From: Zarea fungicola
Lineage: Eukaryota > Ascomycota > Sordariomycetes > Hypocreales > Cordycipitaceae
NCBI GenBank assembly: GCA_900169235.1
Contig: FWCC01000162.1
Location: forward strand, 124,001-188,000
Length of the DNA stretch: 64,000 nt
Reading direction: 5' to 3'
Position 1 is the first letter of the stretch; the number at the start of each line of letters is the position of its first letter. This document shows, piece after piece, positions 48,105 to 60,048 of the stretch. Made by a program: the position numbers and the translations under genes. The notes under the pieces were generated by a model. It did no database searches. It had not been told where the DNA came from and saw only the letters and a list, made by a program, of their open reading frames with translations.

Positions 48105-48944
48105 ATTTGTTTGCTCTCAGGAGAGGTCGACGTGACGGCAACACGAATGGGGATAAAAGCCACGTCCGATGCTAGTAGGGGTAAAGGTGGAATATATAAA
48201 TGTGACAGCGGAAACAAACATGAATTAGATGAGCATCTGGGTTGGGCCGCCAGCGATGTGGGCTTGTCCAAGACAAACCACTCATCTTTTTCACATCCTG
48301 ACCTGTGCCCACCGAAAAGCAAAGCGGGAATGTCTTGGAATCGACAGACCGACTGTCTATCAACTAGTTAACTAGCTGGATTGGCTGAGTACATAGCAAA
48401 CCCGGAAGTTGGGAGCTCGGTGCCGGGAGGGCACCGGCACCCCAGGGCTGCCAACCGAGGGAGCACCCAGCCAGGAGCAAAGAGACAGGCAGGGGAGCCC
48501 AGACGATGCAAAAGCACCGAGACTTGAGTGGGGGAGCGGGCGCCACACAGCTCAAGCACCCCTGTTAGCGTTTTCAGTTGGTCAAAGCAGAAGCTGTCGT
48601 CTGCCACCATCTCGCCATTAGCCTACGAGGTTTCCTCGGCAGCTCACTTACATCACCGCCGTGATTGCTTCTTCTCAAGACTACCCATCGTCTACAACAA
48701 AACAAGGCAGTTTGTCGCTCATTTGCATTTCTTTTTCGTAAATCACACTAGGGGCAGCCTCTGCGTCACTTCGATTCCCAGCAGTGAGCAGTCCTTGAGT
48801 GCTTTGCGGAGCACCTGCCCATCGGCTCCGACATGTCGCGGATGGCACGTCATCAGAGCCGAAGTTGTGATTGAATTGTACCACCCAAACATACAGCGTA
48901 TTGCCAATATTAAAAATCGGTGTACGCTCCAGTATGAGTTTGGC

Positions 48945-48960
48945 CAACTAGTTAGTTGGT
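48945..48960. repeat. CCAACTA-GT-TAGTTGG palindrome
   Basis: Perfect 7-bp arms surround a 2-bp spacer. Similar CTAGTTA(G) words recur in intergenic DNA near 15443, 24468, 30592, 48362 and 50408. Confidence 0.6.
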
Positions 48961-51744
48961 TGTGTTCCGTCGCAGTCTGACGCTAACAGAGCGGATGCTT
49001 CAAATAACCCTTGCTGGCCGTTTTGGACAAGTGTACGGAGTACGCAGCGGATATCACATTCGACTCGCAATGAATGTCGTGCATTCTCACAGACAAAGCG
49101 CAGTGGGATGCGCGTTAGCGGTATGCAAGGACTGCTGGGTCGCCCGATTTGTCACTTTTTGAGGGGATGCTAACTAGTTCTTAGCTCCCATGCCGGCCGC
49201 TAGGCATGCATATGTACTCTAGGTTGGTGCCGTGTTGGTGTTTGCTCCGGCATGCAACGCTCGGTGATATATGGGCAAATGGGCTGTATGTGTGTAACTA
49301 CCGGCTGATGAGATTGCATACGAGCAGCGAAGTGATGGATCGTTCGTAGGCGCAAGTGATTTGCAATGTTTCATTTGTTTTACTCCCCAAACGGAGCAAG
49401 ATGAACCGGCGGATGTTGTGCCCTGGTCAGGGACAGGGTCTAGCAGCAGTGCACCAGTGTCCAGGTAGACGGTAGCCTGAATTGCCTTCTAGGATGATGG
49501 GCGTCCGGAGATGATGGAAGAGGGTCCTGGCAGATTAGGACTGATGATTGAGGTGACGAGATTGATCAACCTGGTGACGGTCAGTGTATTGGCGGTGGCT
49601 TGAGCCAAAATCGGAACTGGAGAGATCCGTTCTCGTCTGTGGGTTGCCAGCCAGGGCTATCTGTCTTGCAGTCGCTAACTAACCAACTACGAGTTTGACA
49701 AAAACCGCAGAGGGAGAGAGACCCCTCCCTGCCTTGTCTCGATCGCGACGGGCAAGTTATTACCAGCTTTACTATTCTTCCGCCGTTGATTTCCGGTTTC
49801 CTGTTTCAATTGAATCATGATTGTGACCGGGCCATGTTATTGCTTATTCTCAATGTCCGACGCCCCGGGCCTCCTTCGTTCCAATCACTGCTGGCTATGC
49901 CCAACGAACAAGCGATGGCGAGAGCCACCAAACCGAATTGCCTAGAGCTACAAATATACGGATTGCCGTTGCAATACCATCCATTCATCTACCAGTTTCC
50001 TGAGTGTTACGTGACACTATCTATTGACCTACTCTAGATGGCGTCTTTTTCTTTCTGTGGTCTTATTTCACGTCGCGCGTTCACGCTGTCATCTCGGAAG
50101 CTCTGTCTCCCTCCCTGCCGTGTCTTAGCCGAATAACTATTTCAAGACACCCTCATCCCGGAAAGTCCTCTCTGCCAGTAGGCATTGCATTGAGTAGCAC
50201 CGGTTGTTTAAGAAATTCCAACGGCTCCGGGGACAGGCTAATAAATGCCTGACTTGTTGCATCGCCGTTATCACGCGCCCTTTATGACCTCTGATGCCCC
50301 GCCCCTGCGTTCGTTATTCTCCATTTTGTATGTGAGTGATGGACACATTGCACCAATGGTAAGCGGGCAGTTTATTAGCGCGAGAGGTGTGCCTTTGGTT
50401 GTCTACTACTAGTTAGTTGCTGTAACTGCGGGCTATTCTGCTCTGGCGCTTTTTTTCTCCTTTTTCCACTCCTGTTTTTTTTTTAGGGGGGGGCTGTGGT
50501 CATATTGTTCCCCAGGAATCATCGCAACCATGGCGTACTCTACCGAGCAATAAACATTTGTTGTGGAAGGAGTAAAATCGCAGCCGCGCGCAACAGCTAC
50601 TATTCGGCGTCCTGTCGATGTGACTTTTTCAGTCATTGTTGGGTGTAGCTCTGTAGCGCTACAAACTCGGTAACCCGAGGTTGCTCAACATAACTTCATC
50701 ACATATTTTGTTTTGGATGTCCACAGTCCGCTATAATTTTAGGGCAGATCTTTTGCAGGCTCGTTTATCCTCGCTGTGTGGCCCTTGAGCCGATTTCTGA
50801 CACGGAGGAGGCCATTCTGAGTGATGGTTCCGACCGACCCCGGCCAAAAGAAAAAGCAAAACCCCCGGCGCGAGACTCTTCCGCGGGCCTGTTTCTTTTT
50901 TGGTCTGGTTGGATTTTTTTGCTTTTGCTTGTTGGCCCCTCCTTTCAAATCTTGGCAAACTTATGTCTCCAAAGTGTGCTCAGACCCTTGTAACCACTGC
51001 GTGGAGCAAGGAGACCGGCAATAATAAGGTGCGCCCGTTGAGCAATCGCTCCCATCGTTCTTGACTCTCCATGTCTGCTGGATACACGAAGGAAATAAAC
51101 CCCCTACACGCAATTAATGACGTAAGAAGTGACAGTGGTCAGTGGACCAGTTGGTGCCGTTCTTTTGCGATAAGTGACAGCATGCGAGGGCTGAACATTG
51201 ACCCATGAATTGATTACATGGTAATGAGCTATGCAAGAAAGAAAGAACTTGAGGCATGAGGCAAGGTATGCTCACCATCCGTGGCTAGCCTTGCTGAGCT
51301 TTACTGTAAATCTTATCGTCTTCATTCTTATCGGTGAATAGAACGAGTATACTGTTCTAAGCAGTGATTGGTGGTTTAAAAGACATTTATGCATCAGCTG
51401 AAGTAGCAAGTGTTTGCACGGGTGAGTCTAATCTGGAATGTTAATTGCCCTATCTGAATCCAACATGTTCCAGATGACTCGCCAGCATTCGCAGTCACAA
51501 AATAGCTGCGTTTGAGAGCACATAACATGCAACTCCATGGACTAATTGCACCAGCAACTCAGGTATGGAAATATTAAGTGAAACTCTTATTTTCGACTTT
51601 TGATTTCTGATTTAGTTACTCCTTGTAACTGGGATGCGAACCCCGTTCAAAACCTGGTACTGCCAACTCGAATGATGGTACTCATAGTCTACACTCCGCT
51701 ACATTTAACTAGAAATATGTACTGAAAGCATAAATGATGGAAGT

Positions 51745-51805
51745 TTTATTTATTTTTTATTTTTTATTTTATTTTATTATTATTATTATTATTATTATTT
51801 TAAAA
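51745..51805. repeat. TTTTAT/ATT microsatellite
   Basis: The block runs from TTTTATTTATTTTTTATTTT-like units into about nine ATT units and then a T/A homopolymer junction. It directly precedes a tRNA-like relic. Confidence 0.85.
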
Positions 51806-51827
51806 AAAAAGAACCTGTTTTAAAGCG

Positions 51828-51900
51828 AATCGAGTGGCCGACGCGTTAGACAAAGTTCGCTTGCAATCACTACGGGGAGTTCAGGTTTCGGCATCAGATT
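51828..51900 (+). other. degenerate tRNA-like sequence
   Basis: GTGGCCGACGCGTTAGAC resembles a D arm and A box of a serine-type tRNA. CTTGCAATC resembles an anticodon loop and AGGTTTCGGCATC a decayed B box. The outer GAATC and GATTC can pair. Several stems are broken, so at most this is a tRNA pseudogene. Confidence 0.3.
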
Positions 51901-52390
51901 CTTAGCCCAGCGTGATAAGTCGTGACCGAGCTTTACGGTATAAAACCCAAGCGACACATAATTGATATTGAACAATCAGAATAGCAACACGAAGCCTATG
52001 CCAAGCTTACACATATACTGGACGAACCTGCGAAGAGAATAGGGTGAGTTGTAGGGTAGGGACACGAAAGCAGGGGGATCTCAACCATCCAGCCGATGCG
52101 CCGTTTCCCTTTCAAAGAAATTCGTCTTTTTTTCCTATACAATCCCTGAGTGTTGATTTAAGCTAAAATCTGGCTGCATTGCGGTTTAAGCTTCGCCATC
52201 TTGTCGTTACCTGTTTGTTTGTCCCGGCAAGATTAGTTACATTGAGAGCTTGAGCAAGTTCAACATAGTGTTGCTAGATTGCACAAAAGAAGACTGTTTG
52301 AATATTTATCAATCACCATGGGACATTGATAAAAAAAAAGTTTCCAGAAGTACTGTACCAGACAGACATCAGCAAAAATGCAAAAAGAAC

Positions 52391-52476
52391 TGCCCAGTAT
52401 GAGAATCGAACTCATGATCTTCTCATTTCACCGTATCGAATACTAGTGAGACGCTATACCACTTAGCCAACCGGGC
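52391..52476 (-). tRNA. tRNA-Thr(AGT) with a 14-nt intron
   Basis: Read on the minus strand, a full cloverleaf forms. The acceptor stem GCCCGGT pairs with ACTGGGC (one G-U) and the discriminator is A. The D arm is GCT/AGC around AAGTGGTAT. The anticodon stem TCTCA/TGAGA encloses CTAGTA, a 14-nt insert and A. The T arm is ATGAG-TTCGATT-CTCAT. With the intron after position 37, the loop is CTAGTAA and the anticodon AGT (threonine). The intron at the canonical place and all stems complete argue for a functional gene. Confidence 0.9.
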
Positions 52477-53031
52477 TCGTTTTAATTGGTTTGCTTCAGC
52501 GGCGTTATTCCATATTTGAACTGGGTATTCTCAGGCTTGCTTGCATGGAGTTCTGTAGAAAGTCAGGCAAGAGGCTGAATAGGAAACTGAAATTTTCCAT
52601 TCACGTCCTATTGTTCTTGGAAGTCTTACCTTTACATAGCGCAAAAATCTGCCCAGTCACGGAAAACTTGACTGGGTTGTAGGCTCAAGCGGCTACAAAC
52701 TCTAATGCTTGAATCACTCTCACTTACAGGCAAACCTTGTGGCGGCTGACTCCACAGTGTGTCACTCCCCCAAGCGGTTAGTTGAGCGAGGCTGTCCTCA
52801 TCTTAACTTGCACACTTCACCACCAGTCTGCGCTTTGCTTCCCACTCTAACCACCAATCTGCTGCGTTTACCACTGCTACACTCAGCTGTGCTTGATTTT
52901 CTGCTGAAGAACCTGTGCAGTACATACGACAAGTCGAATTCCAGAGCGACTGCTGTCGCCTTTGGTTGCCCTTCAAAACGCGCATTTCCCTGCCAACAGC
53001 CCGCTCTGACCACCCAGCTTCAACCCTCGCA

Positions 53032-54104
53032 ATGGACGCTCTAATAGATCCCACTGCCACGGGCAAATACCCTGTTGTCTTGGGAGACAGCCTACTAGGA
53101 AAGACTTCTAATGAAATATTTACCGGAGTTCGCTGTATGCATATCTCGGTGCCGGCCACACCGCGCTCGCCTTTCGCCTATAGCCGTATGGGACTGACAC
53201 AATCTTTCTTTGTCTAGATAATCACAAGCCCACACTATCGTCCGCCGAAGCCCCAGACCGCGCTCGTATAAAGCCGTCTGTCCCCGGCAAGACCACGTCC
53301 TACGACCTTACATATACTGACGACGACGAGAGCTACGCATTCACTGGCACCCGTAGTACCGACGACGACCAATATGTCATGTACTTTGACCCCGCCCGAC
53401 AGGTCTTTGTCCTCGACAAAGTTGATTCCACATTTAACATGAACCTCACGCGCATGCCAGGCAGTTCCGATGCAGACGAATTGAGCCGCCGCTTCCCGCA
53501 TCTCGAGGTGGATCCCGTCAAGGACTCCATCAACGTCAAGGGACCGGCCCAATCGTCCAAGCCTTTGCCAGCGTCCAAGACGGCCAGTGCCCCGGCCAAA
53601 CGCAAGATTGAGAAGCAGGCCCCCAAGAGTCTTGCAATGCCCGCGGCGGCGCCACCCACCTCAGCGCCGAAGCCAAAACCCAAGAAGCGGGATGAAGAGG
53701 AGGAGGAGGAGGACGAAGAAGATGACATCTTGGCGGTTGAATACCCAGAAGGCCCTTCAAATTTTGCCAAGCAAAATGACTTTTCGCCAGCCTTCCCCAC
53801 GCAACGTCGCTTTGACGAGTATATGAACCAGCGCGAGTCCGAGGCTGACGATGCCGACGGCGAAAGCGACGATGAGATTGACATGGACTTTAAGTTGCCG
53901 AGCCCAGTCAATAATAAACAAAACGGCGATGCTGAAGAAGAGGAGCACGACGAAGCCGCCGAAGAGGATGAGAATGACGACGACGGCGCAGCCATCGATC
54001 TCGAAGGCGACCTCGAAGATGCCTTGGCGAATGCTTTTGAGGATCTTGCCAACAGTCAGGAAGAGGGCCGTGATGACGAAAGTGAAATCAGTGAAGAGGA
54101 TTGA
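53032..54104 (+). CDS. RNA polymerase II elongation factor EAF-type protein
   Basis: Exons 53032-53134 and 53218-54104 (83-nt intron) give 329 residues. The EAF N-terminal domain spans about 1-130: GKYPVVLGDSLLGK, FTGVRYNHKPTLSS (across the splice), PGKTTSYDLTY, QYVMYFDPARQVFVLDKVD and STFNMNLTR. The rest is disordered with an acidic tract of Glu and Asp and an acidic C-terminal tail ending EISEED, as in ELL-associated factors. EAF partners of ELL stimulate elongation by RNA polymerase II; fission yeast has an Ell1-Eaf1 pair. The nuclear role is inferred from this domain. The frame is intact. Confidence 0.9.
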
Positions 54105-54621
54105 GCGACAGCACATTTCAATGAGGCTTGCCTTTTCTACATATTCAACAACAGTTCACCGCAGCAGCACATATATCTGCTGCCTGCCATACCTCAGCAC
54201 CAGTTTGCACTACCTCGGCAACAGCGCTATTATTATCGCGTGACGAGACTAACTGGAAACACAGCCAAAGGAGAAGCAATTCTGGGAAAGAAGGAATCCA
54301 CTAACTTGGCTAGCTTCATGAGACTCCTCTCTTATCTGCTGGCAAGTTTCATACAACAGTACCGGAAAGCTCCTGGGAGTATTACAGATGAAAGAGATGG
54401 TACAAGCAATTGCCGGGTTTGTCAGTGGTGTAAACCACAATGCTACATCAACAGCGTTCTGGCGGCTAGGATGAATTTATGGCTTTATGATGAACGGGAC
54501 TCGGGTGAAATTACATATTTTGATATTGTAATCTCCTTCTTGATTTGCTGACAGAATATGTACTATTTTCTCTTGCATACCGCATACACAAGCATGCCTC
54601 ACATGTATGAATAACAGCCCC
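54105..54621. other. convergent intergenic region
   Basis: The 3' flanks of the EAF and ATP-grasp-like genes meet here. No gene is visible; the one longer plus frame at 54240-54551 has no domain and biased codons. Confidence 0.55.
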
Positions 54622-56281
54622 TTAGGGACTCATGACCGAGCAAATCCATGCACCGCCACTAGAAACTGCACAGATGCGCTCTGGACTGCTGCGCCAGGTC
54701 CCAATACCGAGATACCTGCCATTCGCGACATGATATGTGCCCACAAGGGGATACCGCCCGACCTCGCCTGTCCTCTTCAGCACCACGTCGTACAGCAGCT
54801 GCCGCACGCACCGCTGCACGACCAGGCTCGCACCGTCTACAAGCGCAGGCGACTGCAGACCGTCAATGGCCGCCCGCCACGCCTCGGCTGTCATCTCCTC
54901 GCAAAAGACGATGCCCGCCCCCTTGCCGCCCCGCACGGGCTTGAGGATGTAGTCGTGGCGCGCGTCGTCCGACTCGGCGCGGAGCTGGCGCAGCTGCGGC
55001 GACCCAGGCAGGATGGTGTGCGCGATGCCGCGGTCAAGCGCGGCGGCCTGCGCGGGCGTGATGGCGCCGCGGGCGACGAGGTCCGCGAGCTCCTGGCCGA
55101 TGATGCCGAGCATGCGCTTGTCGTGGACGAGGAGCACGGTGCGCATGTCGTTGAAGCAGCGGAGGCTGATCTGCCGCCACATGTCCCGGCCGAGGCCGAC
55201 GAGCTCGCGCTGGTGCAGCTCCAGGCCGACCTGGTGCACCCTCTCGACGGCCTCCCCCGCCGCCGTGTGGAAGATTTCCGAGGCATCGGCCTTGGCGGTG
55301 GCCAGGCAGCAGAGCTCGACGTTGCCGTTGCTGTCGGGAACCAGGCGCAGGTCGGCCGGAGTAATGAGGCGCGGCTCCCTGCCGAGACGGCGGTGCACGG
55401 CATGAATAAACATGGTGATGTCAATGCCTTCCTCGACGCCTTTGAGCAGGTGGAGGGGTAAGTCGTGCCGGAAGAGGTCCAGCAGTCCGTCAAAGAACTA
55501 AAGGGGGGAGGAGGTGTCAGATAAAACAAGACAGCCATTTCTTTGGGATTTGGATTCGCTCTTTTTTTTTTTTTTTGGCAAATTTTTTTTTGTTTGAAAC
55601 ATACCTCTGCGCCGTCGGCAGCACCGACGAATCCAGATCTCTCCATGCCCATGTCTTCCAAAGCCAGCTGCCCATAAGAGCCGTGCATGAAGCCGTTAAA
55701 GGAGAAGCGAGCGTTGATCTCAGAGAGGCGAAAGTTTTCGGTTCGGGAACCGTCATCGGATTGGACCTCTTCGACGAGGAAATCAGGACGCCAGGAGCCC
55801 TGGCATGTTGAATACTTTGGCAGATTACCAAGGTCCTCTTGTATGTCCAGCCACTTTTTAAACCACAATTAGCTTGGCTTAGGCAAAAATATGATTCATT
55901 TCTTGGGTGTTAAATGGTAAATACCTGTAGCAGCTCCTCCTCGTCCTTTTCCAATGGCATGCGTTCCGAAAACTTGGCCTCCTTGTCTCGCCACCATCGC
56001 GGTACAATGTCGTTTATGGCTGCCATCAATGCCTCGTGTAAATCAGCCAGTTGACGGCAATGATCTTTTGTCATCAGAATTGGCCGCGGGCAGCCAGAGT
56101 GATACGAATCGTGCGGCCATATCGTCGGCGGGCACTTGGCCAGCAGAATCTCTTCATGCGCCTCATGCTCTCGCACAAAAATGGCCAGCTCCGTGCTTGT
56201 ATCCTTGATTACATCTTCATACCCAGCTGGTCCTAAACCCAGGTGGACTTGTCTCATGCGCTCTACTCTTGTGCTCGCCAT
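54622..56281 (-). CDS. ATP-grasp-like enzyme of unknown substrate
   Basis: Exons 56281-55925, 55853-55605 and 55497-54622 give 493 residues; both introns have GT-AG ends and keep phase 0. Intron 2 (107 nt) contains long homopolymer tracts. Residues 1-200 carry PRPILMTKDHCRQLADLHEA and the block LSEINARFSFNGFMHGSYG. The C-terminal half has DYILKPVRGGKGAGIVFCEE, resembling an ATP-grasp nucleotide-binding strand-loop. The end reads LVGTYHVANGRYLGIGTWRS and AVSSGGAWICSVM. I assign the ATP-grasp superfamily by pattern; members join carboxylates to amines or thiols through acyl phosphates. The gene is divergent from a TauD-type dioxygenase 0.7 kb away and near an adenylate-forming enzyme, which suggests a shared pathway. 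No known product is recognised. Confidence 0.75.
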
Positions 56282-56997
56282 TGTGACGTATTTGAATGAG
56301 AACAAGGTTTGGCTGAAGAGCTGTGTAGTAGTATCCCAGAAGCAAGCTTGCTGGTAGCCTTTTCCTAGCCTTTATTGCTTTCTTCTCAGCCAAACAACTT
56401 GCAGCTTCTTTCTTAGAAAATGAGGAAAGAGAAAACAAGGGGAAAAAATGAGGCTTTACTAGACAACTCGCAGCAGCATGCAGCTTCTGCGGCTAGTTTC
56501 GGCCACGGAGGCTTTTCCGCAGATCCTATTCCTTGAACTGGGACCAATTACTGGTGGATAGGTCATGGATAGTATCACATCACTTTGCATTTTTTTCTCG
56601 CATTTTTTGCCACTTCAGCTGGCCTCGGAGCAGCGACATTAAGAGCCCAGACCCTTGTCAATTGCGCAAGTGCCGCGCAAGACGTCGCCCAGCCTCGAAG
56701 CAGGAAGATGGAGCCAACTGCCCACTTCATATATTGGACAAAAACGGGCGTCGCTGCGTTGTAGTACCAGAATCTGGTGCAGAGCCAATGCAGGTGGAGA
56801 ATTATGGGTGTGATGAAAAAAACAAGACCTCTTGGGGATAAACAAACTTGCATGGCTAGCAACTTTCAAGCCCTGAACGAGGTCCTGCACGAGCAAGGGT
56901 GGGAGAATGTAGCTCGACTATAAAGATGATAACCACGACCAATTGGCTATGTACAATGAATCTTTCCAATCAATTTATAAAAATCACTCTTATCAAT
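56282..56997. promoter_or_regulatory. putative bidirectional promoter of the ATP-grasp/TauD pair
   Basis: About 0.7 kb separates the two divergent start codons. It contains no convincing gene. The TauD frame is open to the left as far as 56899. No specific transcription-factor site can be assigned by eye. Confidence 0.5.
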
Positions 56998-57999
56998 ATG
57001 CTGTCTTTTGCTACAGGCATCGCCCGCTCTAGTCGGATGCGCGGCTGGAGTTGTGTTGGTGATGGGCTTGCAATTCGATTTCCGCCCCATGCCCGTCAGA
57101 GGACATTCAATACAAATACTGCTGCGAGTCTGGAGAAAGTTGCCCGCTTGACAGTGCCTCACATTTCGTACAGCCAAAAGCCGAATCATGTTCAACAGGT
57201 GGCCGAGCGGCTGCACCAGGACGGCATCCTCAAAATCTCGCTCGAGTTTCCGGACAAGGACAGCGCATACCTGGAGTCCCTGATCAGAAATCTTCATACA
57301 AATCACAACCACTGCCTGCCTATATCCCACAGTGCCACCCGCGGCTGGTTCTGGGATGTCCGGCCGAGCAGCACGAATTTCCAGACGGCCAACCACCAGG
57401 CGCGGTCCGAGACGATGGAGGACTTCCCCTGGCACACGGACTGCAGTTACGAGTATCCACCACCTCGCTTTTTCGCCCTGCAGGTGCTCCAGCCAGATCG
57501 TTTTGGCGGGGGCACGCTCTCCGTGATGAATGTGGCGCGGCTGAGCGAGCACCTCCGCGCAGAGACGGTGGCCACTCTCATGCGGCCTCTGTTCCGCATC
57601 AACATCCCCACCGAGTTCATCAAGGACCCTGCACGCACCTGGATTCACGGCAGCATCGTCATGCCCGACGAGAGGGGTATGCCGTCGCTGATTCGCTTCC
57701 GCGACGACATTGTCACGCCGCTGGGGGACGAGGCCGCGGCGGCGCTGGCCGACCTGAGAGTGGCGCTGCAGCACCTCGCTGCGCAGGACCACTCGACGCT
57801 GCATCTGTCAGCCAAGGACCTACCTGCAGGATCCATCATTTTAATTGATAACAGACGGTGGCTGCATGCGCGAAACCACGTCAACGACCCAGCTAGGCAC
57901 CTGCGCCGCGTGCGATGGGATGCTTCCCCGTTTCCGGAGGCGAGAGACAGCTCTGTGTCCTTGTCTGAAGCACCTCTTCGTGAAAGCGGCCTCGCATAA
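56998..57999 (+). CDS. TauD/TfdA-type Fe(II)/2-oxoglutarate dioxygenase
   Basis: I use the ATG at 56998, giving 333 residues. In-frame ATGs at 56926 and 56956 would give 357 or 347. The first 40 residues from 56998 are basic and Ser/Arg-rich (FATGIARSSRMRGW) and could be a mitochondrial presequence. The iron-binding HxD motif lies in FPWHTDCSYEYPPPRFFAL. The distal His and the 2OG-binding Arg are likely in WLHARNHVNDPARHLRRVRW. GGGTLSVMNV matches the family strand after the HxD motif. Substrates range from taurine to amino acids and secondary metabolites; none can be inferred. It probably shares a promoter with the ATP-grasp-like gene and lies 2 kb before an adenylate-forming enzyme on the same strand. 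Confidence 0.85.
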   Translation: MLSFATGIARSSRMRGWSCVGDGLAIRFPPHARQRTFNTNTAASLEKVARLTVPHISYSQKPNHVQQVAERLHQDGILKISLEFPDKDSAYLESLIRNLHTNHNHCLPISHSATRGWFWDVRPSSTNFQTANHQARSETMEDFPWHTDCSYEYPPPRFFALQVLQPDRFGGGTLSVMNVARLSEHLRAETVATLMRPLFRINIPTEFIKDPARTWIHGSIVMPDERGMPSLIRFRDDIVTPLGDEAAAALADLRVALQHLAAQDHSTLHLSAKDLPAGSIILIDNRRWLHARNHVNDPARHLRRVRWDASPFPEARDSSVSLSEAPLRESGLA

Positions 58000-60048
58000 G
58001 AGCACGTCGTTTCTTTTCTTCGCTCCCTTCCATTTTCATATCATACAAAGAGGTGCTTGTCTGTTGCTTATCAGATTCTTTTAAAAAATGACGGATTGAT
58101 AAAAATCTACAACGTTCACATCACAGTGGAGATTAGTTAATAATTAGCCTATCGGGAACTCAGATCTCAGCCATCTGCTCCTGCATTTTTCTGAGGAGCT
58201 GTCGTTTTTGGCGTTACATATGATCTTCTATCCCCTCATCTACACAGCTCGGTCCCGTCGGGCTCCGTCCCTGTTCATACCTGTTCATAGCAAGTGAGTG
58301 TGCCACTGGTTTCCGAGAGCTAGGATTCAAGTGAAAATCAAAATTAGTTCCCTGAGGCAGATCATCCACCGCGCACAGCTACGCTTTGGCCCACTGTAGT
58401 GCCAGGGGCGCCATAACCTCTTGGGGGCTGTCCTTTTCTGTCCCCAACTGCATAGTACCGCAGGTCGGTGTGCAAAGGAGCATTCATTGGCTTTTCAGAT
58501 GCAGCTGGTGTAAGCCCTTGGCCACACACAACTGCACGTTGCATGTATGTAAACGCGTGCAGGCAGTCCACCCTATAGGTTGCATGAGCCCAAGCCCAAC
58601 ACGAAGATTGAACGGCAAGTCCCACCATTGGAGAACAGCCTGGTTTCTCAGCTATACTACTGGGTGAAACAAAAAAGGCGCTGGGCCGCATTTATTTAGC
58701 GTTGGACGGGATGGCGTCCACCCGCGGCGGGCAGATCTCTGCAACAGACATCCCCGGCCGGATGCAACAGTCCGTTGGACAGAACAGTGGGCTATTGCCA
58801 AGTAAGCATAGCCTGATGATGGCCAAAAATTAGGAAACTGACGGTTGTCGTCGGCAATTCGCCTGTGAAGGATGAAAGGACAAGTAAGAATCCTGTAAAT
58901 CCACAGGAGCCGTAGAAAAGGCTAAACATGGCCCCTCTCCAAAATCCAGGCGCGGCTCAAGAGCTTTTGAATGACTTTTGCTAGCGGGATTGGAAGTCGT
59001 TATTAACTAGAGTATGGCTTGCCCGGTGTCTGCTGAAAAACGGATACACTCGTCTAACGTTCAAGCCAGATTTCACCATCATTTGCCGTGCCGATCTTTT
59101 TTCATTTATTCAGAAAACGGAGACTTTATGTGCATTTTCCCCCGTCGCCTTCGTTGCTGCGGTACTTTTCAGCTGCCTTGGCAATATATGCTGTGGCTTT
59201 CTGGATGGGATGCATCGCCCATTCCATCTAATCCTTGTCTTTCTTCCCGCTTCTCGTTCAACAACCTTTAAAGAAGGGTGACACAAAGAAGACTTACAGG
59301 GCTGAAATAACCCCGAAGTAATTCTCCGCACCCATCAATCAGCTCGGCTCAAGGGCAAGTGACACTAGTTTTAATCGATCAGTCTAGTTCTTATGTTATA
59401 CATATGATCAAAATCTTATACCTGGCTCCAATATCTCAGCCAACTCCGTTATAGCTAGCTATAACGATAATACTTGGCATAGTAGTGGCGACCTGCGCAG
59501 GGAGAGGAGTCCGAGACAGATTCGGCGTGGCTGGGCAAGCTGGTCCCGCACTCTCGCATGGAGAAAAACAGGAGCATACAAGGTGGCTTCCAATCAGCAC
59601 CCCTAAAAATGTCGCTCTCTCATCTACTGATGCATTATACGCTGCAAGGTATTGACTGCTTGCAGCGTGGTTGATGTTGATTGGGCCATAACGTAGAAAA
59701 CATGCAACCGTACCACGAACTTTGCCACCACCACCGTTCAGCAGCACTAATGCAATGCAATGCAATGCAATGCAGGTGCAATAGCAAATGCAAAGGCACC
59801 TTGATGCAAGCTGAAGAAGAAAAAAAATCACGTCGAACAAGAAAAAACTGGCGAGTGAGGGAGAGAGATGGGGCAATTGCCTTCGTATCACTTGTTGCTT
59901 TCATTCTCCAGTTCATTAAAGTGGCGCATGGAATAGGCCTTAGTATGCTCCCTCCTTCACATGAAGAGGCTGCCATTTTTACTCGATATTTCTTGCATAC
60001 CAACCAATCGCGTGCTCAATCTTGCAGCTCATATTCAAATTCTTCATC
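58000..60048. other. 2-kb intergenic region
   Basis: No gene is supportable; the frames overlap on both strands and lack domains. An AATGC pentanucleotide repeat lies at 59749-59774. The right end is the promoter of the adenylate-forming enzyme gene. Confidence 0.55.
59749..59774. repeat. (AATGC)5 microsatellite
   Basis: Five perfect AATGC units in tandem lie about 275 bp upstream of the start codon of the adenylate-forming enzyme gene. Confidence 0.95.

Larger units (their letters stand above)
48105..53031. other. 4.9-kb gene-poor region containing a tRNA gene
   Basis: Apart from the tRNA-Thr at 52391-52476 I find no gene. The open frames are short and overlap on both strands. The region holds an A/T-rich microsatellite at 51745-51805, tRNA-like relics at about 51610-51670 and 51828-51900, and a perfect short palindrome at 48945-48960. 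The final 250 bp are the leader of the EAF gene. Confidence 0.55.

Noticed and set aside
52709..53044. 111-codon frame overlapping the EAF start
   Set aside because: It reads through the EAF leader in another frame and has no domain; the EAF start at 53032 fits the family.
54607..55461. 284-codon plus-strand frame opposite the ATP-grasp-like gene
   Set aside because: It is an antisense shadow of a GC-rich exon, with Ala/Arg/Asp bias and no motif.
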